A DNA stretch of 64,000 nucleotides, from assembly GCA_905250115.1 (NCBI GenBank), contig CAJNOI010000008.1, forward strand, positions 1,131,822 through 1,195,821, written 5' to 3'. This document shows, piece by piece, positions 10,662 to 19,750 of this stretch. Under the pieces are notes generated by a model. The model was not told the origin of the DNA. It ran no database searches and saw only the letters and a list, made by a program, of their open reading frames with translations. This DNA comes from Adineta steineri (lineage: Eukaryota > Rotifera > Eurotatoria > Adinetida > Adinetidae). The stretch's first letter is position 1. Every line of letters begins with the position of its first letter. Made by a program: the position numbers and the translations under genes.

Positions 10662-12097
10662 ATGGCTTCAACAAGAGTATGTTTATGCCTATTATTTTTA
10701 ATTATCACACAATCAATCGGAGAAGATATACGATCAATGAAAATGTATTTAATGCCTGATTTCAAGTTTCAATGTGCCAATACAACTTGTTTACCATTCA
10801 TTAATGTTATTACATCAAACGTTAGAAATTGTCAAGTAACCTGTTTAACTCAAAATCAATGCATAGCAGCCACTTTTCATCGATCAACTTCTGATTGTGA
10901 ACTATTCGATAATATGTTGAACCAAAACGGAAATCTGTTGGCTGATGTAGATGCGACTAGTATGAATATTATTAGTGGAACACGATTTCCACCAGGTCAG
11001 TATAAATAAAAAAGATTTAGAAGAAAATATATCTTTAAGAGAGAAAAATTTACTCTCTTCGGCAAAAATAATTTTAAGTTATCGAGAACTAACACAACTT
11101 GATAGAGATATTGAACATCAGCGAAAATCTTTTTTTGGAAATAATTCTTTTTCAATCAAATGGTCTTATTTTTCGAATTCCACTTTGAAAATATCTTAGT
11201 AAAACAAAATATTTGTGAGACTTGAAACTAAACAATTAATACAGTCGAATATTAAAAGAATAAGGAAGAAAAACAAATGAGATTATTATTCCATGAAACG
11301 TCTATGGATATTATGCTTTTCATATTCATAAATCTATACAAAATATCGATGTCTCTGAAACAAATTTCACCGAAATTCCACAGAAATATAACGTATTCGA
11401 CAGATCCTTACGAAATACATAAGTACTTATAGGATTTTTTTTATTAGAATGATGATCACAAGTAGTTTGAGTTTAGTAATATTGCATCTCGTTAAGTCTT
11501 ACAGGAAAATTCAACTTAAACTGGACAGAAGAAAATCATAAGTTAGATCATTCTGAGTTCATTCGATTTTGTAATAGATACTCATAAACTGTGGTCTTTC
11601 CTCTTTCAGTTAAAATTAGTTTCTGATCAGAATCTCATTTTAAATAAAAATGAAAGATTTCAAAAAAAAGAAACAATATGCAAATCTTATATAATTCAAT
11701 CTTTGTAATTTGAGAAGTTTCTCTGTTATTAAACTTATAAAAAATGTAAATTGAGTTGTCGAAAGTTATATAGCAGGGATATACTTAACGGAAACATCGT
11801 AGAATTATAATTATAATAGAAATCGTTTAAAAATATCCTATTTTATTACAATCAATTGATGTTTAACGTCTATACAATATTACAAAAGCAGGAAAAAAAA
11901 CTTTATCGAATCGTTTAGTCTTACTTTAAAATCATTTTTTTCAAAATAGACCCGAGTACGGCAAATTCAACAATAGCAGCAACAGCGTCCACTACAACAG
12001 TAACAACAGCAACGACAACATCAACAACAACAGCAACGACAACATCAANNNNNNNNNNCAGCAACGACAACATCAACAACAACAGCAACGACAACAT

Positions 12098-12129
<32 letters not shown>

Positions 12130-14125
12130 ACAACATCCACCACAACCAGGACAGCAACGACAACAACAACAGCAACAACATCCACCACAACTAGAACAAC
12201 AACGACAGCAATACCAAGTCAGTACCATGTTAAATGATTTATAGTTGCTCAAAAGATGATAAGTACAACTGACGACATCTAAAGTTTAGGTTTTACCTAT
12301 CAAATGTTTGTCATTCAGATAAATAGCATTAGAAAACATTTCCTATTAGAAGTCGAAATATGATCAGTTTTTGATGACTTGGTTCGATCTAGACTGATTC
12401 AAATATTAGATATGCTCATTCTGTCGAACAGTATCAGACGAAAACATTGTTGATAAAAAAGATTTTCATGTGATAGAACTCATTGATCATTTTAGTAATC
12501 ACTCACACCAGCTCAATCTCAAGATGATTGGAATAACTGTATACGGTGAAGTGCTAGTTGACACAATATCGACACGAGACATATCTATCAGCACCTAATT
12601 TCAAGGTTTAGGTTGCATTTCTAAAGAGTTGAGTAATTCAAAAAAATATCGTAGTAATATAAAATGCAAACTTCAAACGTGAGAAGAACGCCTTTGATCA
12701 TCATCAATTAACTCTTAGTGTACTGATTTTCTCATGAGAACAATGTGAAAATTATATTTTCTTACTTTCAGTCACATCCTCATTGACATCGATTGTTACG
12801 TACATCCTGAGACATGTATGCAACATATCCCTCTAAGATCGTGAAAGTACATCTTGTTTACACTATGTTGTACAACGTTTGTTTCCACAGTTCGCAACAT
12901 CGATAGAACTCGAAAAATATCAATGAAATCGTTTATAACATATTGATCGTCAATTTAGTTTAACATTTCATAGTGAATCTTATCTTAAGCGTGAAAATAA
13001 AGAGAAGTTTATTGAACGTTTGGAACCATTTAATCTGTAATCAATAGATACACAACTTATACATACGAGAGATCTGAAGTCATTTTAAAAATAACATTTT
13101 TTCTCGCTTTTCTGCTTTATCTAGAATGGACAACGACAGGAAACATGAATGTCACACGAAAATATCACACAGCATCCATATTAGCAAATGGGTCCGTATT
13201 AGTTACCGGTGGACAGAGCAACAGTAGTTACCTCAATAGTACTGAATTGTACAATCCATCAACAGGCACTTGGACAACCACAGGAAGCATGAGTACCGCA
13301 CGAGGATATCATATAGCATCCTCATTGGCAAATGGATCCATATTAGTTGCTGGTGGATTGAACAGCAGCGGTGGTTATCTCAGTAGTGCTGAGTTGTATA
13401 ATCCATCAACAGGTACTTGGACAACTACAGGAAGCATGAATATCGCACGACAATATCACACAGCATCTACATTAGTAAATGGATTAGTATTAGTTGCTGG
13501 TGGAACAAACAGCGGTAGTAGTTCTCTCAATAGTGCTGAACTGTATAATCCATCAACAGGCACTTGGACAATGGTAGGAAACATGAGTGTCGCACGATAT
13601 TGGCACACAGCATCCATATTAGCGAATGGTTCCGTATTAGTTGCCGGCGGTGAATCGAACAGCAGTAGTAGTTATCTCAACAGTGCTGAATTGTACAATC
13701 CATCAACAGGCACTTGGACAACTACAGGAAGCATGAATGTTGCACGATATTATCACATAGCATCCACATTAGCAACTGGATTAGTATTAGTTGCTAGTGG
13801 ATATGGTAGTAGTGCTTATCTCAATAGTGCTGAATTGTACGAGCCATCAACAGGCACTTGGACAGCCACAGGAAGCATGACTGTTGCACGAATTAGTCCC
13901 ACAGCATCTACATTAGCTAATGGATTAGTATTAGTTAGTGGTGGATACAACGGTAGTTATCTGAATAGTGCTGAATTGTACAATCCATCAACAGGCACTT
14001 GGATAACTACAGCAAACATGAGTATCATACGAAGATATCACACAGCATCCACATTAGCAAATGGCTTAGTATTAGTTACTGGTGGATACAATGGTGGTGC
14101 TCTCAATAGTGCTGAGCTTTATTAA
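10662..14125 (+). CDS. Secreted Apple-like/Thr-rich/Kelch-repeat protein
   Basis: Three exons (10662-10995, 11950-12217, 13125-14125) have matching phases (1, then 1 if the 10-N placeholder is not true length). Exon 1 has a signal peptide (MASTRVCLCLLFLIITQSIG) and a cysteine-bearing module (NCQVTCLTQNQCIAATFH, then DCELF) like a PAN/Apple domain. Exon 2 is a Thr/Ser-rich, mucin-like linker containing the N gap. Exon 3 encodes seven Kelch repeats of about 47-50 residues, each with WTTTGSM, YHTAS, VLVAGG and AELYNPSTGT, which should close a beta-propeller. It is probably extracellular and binds a ligand or carbohydrate; no enzyme residues are evident. The repeats are nearly identical, suggesting recent amplification. 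ATG follows TCTAG by 6 bases. Confidence 0.82.
11950..12217 (+). repeat. Low-complexity (ACA)n-type repeat with assembly gap
   Basis: Imperfect CAACAACAA/CAGCAACGACAACATCAA units encode the Thr-rich linker of the Kelch gene. Ten Ns at 12049-12058 mark a collapsed stretch; their number does not keep the reading frame and is probably arbitrary. Confidence 0.85.
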
Positions 14126-14387
14126 TCAATATAGACAGAATGACATTTTCTTTTGTGAGCTGAATCATAATTTTTTTTAATATTTATTCAAACTATTTAA
14201 TCATTCACATTTCTTAATAAATTATCATTCATTAAATAATATATGAGTTGCAGTAGCAGCTCGAAGTCATATTTTATGGCGGTTGTTGAAGAAGAGCCAT
14301 GATGAATAAAAGACAGATCATTATTGGTACAGCTGAGTGGATAGTTTCATTGAAGGAGGGCATGGATATAAATACAAATGTGAAGAA

Positions 14388-14533
14388 GGGTGTGGGTGGG
14401 TGGGTGGGTGGGTGTGGGTGTGAGTGTGTGTGTCGATGTGGGTATGGGGTACGAGTGAGTCTGACTTTTTTTGAAAAAGACACCCACACCCACCCTCACC
14501 CACACCCACGCCCACCCCCACACCTACCCTCAA
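14388..14533. repeat. GT-rich/AC-rich palindromic repeat 4
   Basis: A long G arm (gggtgtgggtgggtgggtgg and on) and a C arm (cacccacacccaccctcacc and on) are separated by about 40 bases. Ends read GAAGGGT and ACCCTCAAG. This is the clearest inverted copy, able to form a hairpin or G-quadruplex/i-motif. Confidence 0.8.
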
Positions 14534-14758
14534 GATGGTTTGTTGATTTTAAGAAAATAATGGTTGGTCACTATATTAGTTCATCTTTATTTTATATACC
14601 TATAATTCGAAGTAGATCATGATTTTATCAATTTATTTAATCTATAATATCGATTTTCTAATCGTAAACACATCGAATTAATCTAAATGAGAATAGATCT
14701 GACTTCCATAGTATTCATTCATCATGCAAACAGCATCTTGTATTGTTTGTTGAAGCAC

Positions 14759-14857
14759 GGAGGGTGTGGGTGTAGATGGATGGATGTGAGTGTTGATACG
14801 AGTGGGTGGGTGTGGATAAACAATAAAGCAACACCCGCACCCACACCCACACCCTCA
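14759..14857. repeat. GT-rich/AC-rich palindromic repeat 5
   Basis: The outer ends are GGAGGGTGTGGGTGT and CACCCACACCCTC, an inverted pair of about 11 matching bases. Internal G-rich units (gagtgggtgggtgtgg) precede the C arm. Confidence 0.8.
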
Positions 14858-14985
14858 ATGATGTTAGTTTTATTTGAATGATAAACTAGACAATTGGAAA
14901 AGAACATCAACTAATACGAAAAAAGTGTAACACAGTAGACGAAATTAACTATAGCTAAAGTAGTAAACTAGTCAACAGAAGTATC

Positions 14986-17356
14986 TTAAAAAATAGTTCC
15001 ATGTATATTAGTCAACGGTCTTTTCATGACAATTTTACGTTGAGCATAGGCTAAGTTTTCTATATATTCAGCTATCCATGGATGCCTTCGATTCAACTGT
15101 TGAAGTGTAAATATTGCTTTCTCAAAATAGTCCTTTGCGCCAGAATAATCTTCTTTACTGTAAGCAACTGCTCCCAGATTGTTGTAGACACAGGAAATTT
15201 CCCGAAGATAAGTTAGTTTTGACTCTGCCATGGCAGAAACAGCAGTTTGATAGTGCATAAAAGCGAGATTATAATTGCCTTCATGCCAAGCGACATTCCC
15301 TAAATTATTTTCTACAAGTGGTATAGAAGCGTGATTTGCAGCCAGAGACTTAATTGTTATATCGCTTGAACCTATACGTTTACCTAAGAATGAAAGAGGC
15401 TTTCGTTTCCGATCTTCTTCGGAAATTTTCAGATTATATTTAGCCGTTGCTTCTATGTCGTTATGTGGTGGAGCAGCTTTTATTGCTTTTTCGAAATATT
15501 CAGCTGCTAAACGTAATTCATTTTGTTCTCGACGTATAAGACCAAGGCGATTATATATTTCTGCTCGATCAGCGTGCTTCTCAGGTAGGTTAAGTTCATT
15601 TTCCAATTTTGTATAGTAATTCTCCGCCTTATCAAATTCACCTTTTTTCATCAAGAAATCAGCTAGTGTCCATAAATCACTTGTTTCACCTAACTGTTCT
15701 TTTAAATAATTTGTTAATTCGATGGAACGTGCATTTTCTTCTTGACAAGATGCTAGCTCAATACACCACATTCCATCTAAATAAAGTTGAGGAGAACAAA
15801 ATAGTTTTCGTCACAAAATATTTAAATCACAACACATAAAGATGAAAATAACTACAAACATAGATGTAAGAAAACGTATTATTTATTCGAGCTCCTGACA
15901 AACAAATTATTTCAGAAGTCTTCTCTAATTGTCTTTGGGACCGAAACGATTAGTATTTGGTAGATTTCTAAAAGCTGCTATTACCAAGCGGATTTTACGA
16001 ACCTGATAATTCATTCACGTTAAGTATTCTCCAAATAGTTCCGATAGAAAATAAAACTTCCTGTTCATCTTCCATGGCACTATAAGCCGGATCTATGGCA
16101 GCCGCTGGTTTGCATTTTTCCCAATTATCAATTTTTAACTTGAATAAAACGTTCACAAAACCCATTTGCGTTACATCACCGCCGGCGAAGAATTCAGCAA
16201 CCTTTGGATCCATCGTTGTTGACAAAAAGCCTTTCATTACTACGAGACCGTTGATACTATTTCTGAAATTTTCAAAAGTGCTAGCAGCTACACGCTTTCC
16301 TCTATATAATACAACTTCCTTCCTCTTTAATTGAACTGTGAGATTATCGTTATTCATTTCAACAATACGATAGTGTAAATTCCTAATAAATAATCGAAAC
16401 TTATAGAGATCATCAGCATCTTCAGTACCACACACCTTGTTTAATAGATGAACGATAAAAGATTCACGTGTATACCAATAAATAGTTTTTGAAAGATCAT
16501 CAGCTTCTTTTTCAAAACGATCTATTTTAGTTTGTTGTGACTTATCTTCTTTATAATGTTCTCGACAGACGAATACAATATCTGTTTTCGCTTGTTCTGA
16601 GTTTGTCATACGTATTAAAATTTCAACTAGCAACTGAAATTGAATGAACCAAGCAGAATCTGCATTCAGATCTTTTATTGAAGTGTTCTGAATATTTTCA
16701 CTGAAAAACGATGGCGGTGGCAGACAGTGATCATGACGACGACTGGTTATGACATCATTTGATGTTGTTGTACCGCCAGCGTCATCGAATGTTGTTGTTA
16801 TAGAGGTTGATGGTGTGATCTTAGGCGCTATCGTTTCTGCACGCTCATTGAATTCTCTAATGTCAATAATGATTTGTTTAATTAGTCTATGGACCGTAGT
16901 AAATCCGTCGCGTAGTTTATCCGGCTTCTGGAAATCCCAATTATGTTGCTGTGTTTCATCAATACTGTAAACATAGATATATTCGATTGGTGAAGGATCT
17001 TGGCGAAATATGAGTGGTATTAGATTTTTTCCAATTTCGTACGACACAATAAAGATTATTTTTCCTGGTCGATCTTTATTAATGTACGTTAAGCACTTCC
17101 AAAACTCAGTATATGTTTTAAGCGAATCAAAGACGTCAAGAAGTGCCGTTTTTATAGAATCATATGTTTCTTGTTTGCAAGTATTGTCAAGCCATACTCC
17201 GATATAGGCCTGAATTTTTGAAAATGATAATTGAGTATCGTTTGGATTCGTGGACCTTAGAATCAAACAACACGATTTTACTGATTAACTAAATAGTAGT
17301 ATTAATAAATCATACCTTATTATTGACTGTGTCATATGATTTTCGGCACAACTCAT
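14986..17356 (-). CDS. NAD:arginine ADP-ribosyltransferase with C-terminal TPRs (copy A)
   Basis: Three exons (17316-17356, 16003-17255, 14986-15776) join in phase to about 694 residues starting MSCAENHMTQSIIR. Residues about 20-150 form the N-terminal domain shared by the cluster (IGVWLD, IIFIVSYEIGKNLIPLI, IEYIYVYS). An ART fold follows with the R-S-E signature: R in VVLYRGKRV (about 332), S in GFLSTTMD, and the Glu pair in DEQEVLFSIGTIWRI (about 411-413), typical of arginine-specific mono-ADP-ribosyltransferases. The C-terminus has about five TPRs. There is no signal peptide, so it is likely intracellular, modifying protein targets chosen by the TPRs (inference). The first exon is short and its junction could be off by a base. 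Confidence 0.85.
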
Positions 17357-17583
17357 CGATCAATCGTTATTTACTCTAAAACATATGAAATCTACATGCA
17401 AAAATAAAAAAACTTTCAATGCATGAGCTGAACACTCAGTTTTAATTGTTCTAAAAACTGCATATATCGTTATAATCTAAGATCATTTCGCCTCCTCCTT
17501 CCTGCAATTTAAAACAAAGAAAAGAAAATGATACATGCATTATTTATTAAGATATTCCATTCAGTTTAAACACAATCTATGCA

Positions 17584-19554
17584 TTAAGAAAGTGTTGATT
17601 TAATATTGTTACTCAATATTCGTATGTTATTTAGATATTGATAAATAAGTGGATCTGTACTTGGAAGATGAATTAATGCAACATCCAAAGCCATTCTAAA
17701 ATATTTTAATGCATTCCCATGGTCTTCTCGAGCATAATAAACACTTCCCATTGCACCGTAAACAAGAGCGGTATGAGTAGAATTGATCTCGGTTTTTGTT
17801 GACTTTAACGCTTTTTCACATTCTTTCAGTGCTTCATCGAAACGCTCTAGATCTCGATGGATACAGGCAAGATTATAATAGTTTATGATCGGTAAAGTGC
17901 TTGGGATCGGCTGTGCTAACATCATATCTAGTGTTTTTTTAGGAGATAACAACGTTACAGTGGATGTCGTATGAGTATCCGATGTTTGCAATTTGAGAGC
18001 TTGCTCCAATTGACTTCGCGCAACAGCTGGATCATCTTTACACGTAGAGATAATTGCTAAATTATTCAAAATAGCGGAAGTAATATCGGGATCTTTTGAT
18101 ACCGAAAGCAAAGTTTGAAAATATGTAATTGCTTCATCCACTTGCCCTATTTCACTTAAATAGATGCCTAATGATAAAAAAGTTAATGCTGTACCAATTT
18201 CTTTTTCGTAATGTTGAAACGTGCTAGTTAGTTTATTTTCATCGGCATTGCTAAGGCATAGTTTGCAACACCAAGTATGATCGCTCAGTTTTTCGACGGA
18301 TTCAATACGAAATATACTACCAGGTGCAAATAAGAATGTTTTCTCCTCATTGGTTTGCGTAACCAATCCAAATCTTGTATTTGTATAACTATCATTGATC
18401 TTAAGCTGAAATAGTACTGATTCTGGATGTAAATGCAAATAATCCTCTTCACGACGGCAAATAGCAAGAATATTAGACGTTGACATTGAAAAAAACTTGA
18501 AATATTGCATGAAACCTCCAGTATTATTTCTTATTTCTTGTATTTCCTGAGTCGCAAGGTATTGACCACGATACAGTGTTACTGGTTTTTTACTACCTGG
18601 TAACTGTTTCAATAAATCATGAATGAATAACCATAATTTACAGATTTTTTGTATATTTTTGCTGCCGAAGCACATGTTTAGTTCATCTTTTAACGATGCA
18701 TTTGTTAAATAATAATCAATAGTTTTATTCAAAACGTATTTTTGATAAAATTCATAGTCACCATTCGATGGAAAGATACCATCAGTTTCATTTGTAGAAT
18801 TTTGATGTAGTTGAACTAAACTAGCTATATCAGTTAACGGATTCGTGTTATCGAATTGTAATATTGTTTTCATTATCAATTGTAAAAAAACAAAATTTTG
18901 TTCCGCACTATCCAATGACTTCAACGAAGAGGGTTGTCTACAGATCAGGTGAAAATCAACGTTTCTGTTCGTGTTAGCGTAATTATCCGCAGTTGGTGAT
19001 TTTATCATCAAAATAGATAACTGATTTAGATCGTCATTTATTTTTGACATAAGAATGGTCTGCACAATAAAACTTCCACGAACTTTATGGTATCGTTCAT
19101 TATTAGCATAACTGGTATCGTCTCTGTCATGATAACTATCATATTGATGTAGAATATAAATGTAGATAACCTGAATAAGGTCATGAATAAGTGGAATAAA
19201 ATGCCCCGATAGTGATTGAGAGATGATAAAAATTAATTTTTCGCCTGTCGCTTCGACAACTTCTGACAAACACGTGTATGGGTTTAGAAAAAATCTTGGC
19301 TTAGGATTAATATGTTCCAGTTCACATAGTGCGCCTGCGTCGGTGGCCAAACAGAAAAATGAATATACACTACCTAGAATTGTAAGGGATTCTTTGAGTG
19401 AAACAGGTAGGACTACCGATGTCGATGTTGTTTCCGTTCCTTTTTCTCCCTCTGTTACTGTCACCATATCAACGCTTTCACTGCTCTCAGAGGGAATAGT
19501 GTACTTCGATGGATCATGTATTTCTGAATGAGTAATGCAATCATTTTCAAGCAT
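17584..19554 (-). CDS. ADP-ribosyltransferase-like/TPR protein (copy B), probably inactive
   Basis: A 656-residue frame from ATG 19554 (MLENDCITHSE). The open frame extends about 20 codons further upstream to a TTTTTTTAG acceptor without another in-frame ATG, so a first exon may be missing. The shared N-terminal domain is degraded but visible (EKLIFIISQSLSGHFIPLI, VIYIYIL). The ART part keeps R in VTLYRGQYL and S in FFSMSTSN. The Glu-pair segment, however, reads NEEKTFLFAPGSIFRI, so the position of the second catalytic Glu appears to be Thr. Several TPRs follow (NYYNLACIHRDLERFDEAL, YGAMGSVYYAREDHGNALK). I read it as a diverged, probably non-catalytic paralogue of copies A and C. Confidence 0.8.
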   Translation of the reverse strand: MLENDCITHSEIHDPSKYTIPSESSESVDMVTVTEGEKGTETTSTSVVLPVSLKESLTILGSVYSFFCLATDAGALCELEHINPKPRFFLNPYTCLSEVVEATGEKLIFIISQSLSGHFIPLIHDLIQVIYIYILHQYDSYHDRDDTSYANNERYHKVRGSFIVQTILMSKINDDLNQLSILMIKSPTADNYANTNRNVDFHLICRQPSSLKSLDSAEQNFVFLQLIMKTILQFDNTNPLTDIASLVQLHQNSTNETDGIFPSNGDYEFYQKYVLNKTIDYYLTNASLKDELNMCFGSKNIQKICKLWLFIHDLLKQLPGSKKPVTLYRGQYLATQEIQEIRNNTGGFMQYFKFFSMSTSNILAICRREEDYLHLHPESVLFQLKINDSYTNTRFGLVTQTNEEKTFLFAPGSIFRIESVEKLSDHTWCCKLCLSNADENKLTSTFQHYEKEIGTALTFLSLGIYLSEIGQVDEAITYFQTLLSVSKDPDITSAILNNLAIISTCKDDPAVARSQLEQALKLQTSDTHTTSTVTLLSPKKTLDMMLAQPIPSTLPIINYYNLACIHRDLERFDEALKECEKALKSTKTEINSTHTALVYGAMGSVYYAREDHGNALKYFRMALDVALIHLPSTDPLIYQYLNNIRILSNNIKSTLS

Positions 19555-19650
19555 TCTTTCCACGTTTTCACCGCATGGCTTCACTAGTTCCACCGATTTC
19601 AGACGCCTATCTAAAAAAACAGTATAAAAATCAGCTACCGCCTGTGATTA

Positions 19651-19750
19651 GGATGTGGGCGTGGGTGGACATGGTTGGGTAAGGAGTGAATTCAATACCA
19701 ACACCCATCCTCACACACAACACACTGATCCACAATCACCGACACCCTCC
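19651..19750. repeat. GT-rich/AC-rich palindromic repeat 6, overlapping the end of ART copy C
   Basis: The G arm (ggatgtgggcgtgggtgga) and C arm (cacccatcctcacacacaac, ending gacaccctcc) flank about 40 bases. The C arm runs into the last codons of ART copy C on the minus strand and supplies its stop codon. Confidence 0.72.

Larger units (their letters stand above)
14126..14985. other. Intergenic region dominated by two GT-rich palindromes
   Basis: Between the Kelch gene and the 3' end of the first ART/TPR gene there is no gene. Open frames over the GT-rich arrays are repeat artefacts. Confidence 0.7.

Noticed and set aside
10975..11199. Frame overlapping the end of the Apple-like exon
   Set aside because: It lies in the intron after a good GTCAGT donor, and its composition is that of intron sequence.
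14274..14622. Open frames on both strands over the GT-rich palindrome
   Set aside because: Repeat-derived Gly/Val/Cys or His/Pro/Thr runs with no start context or domain.
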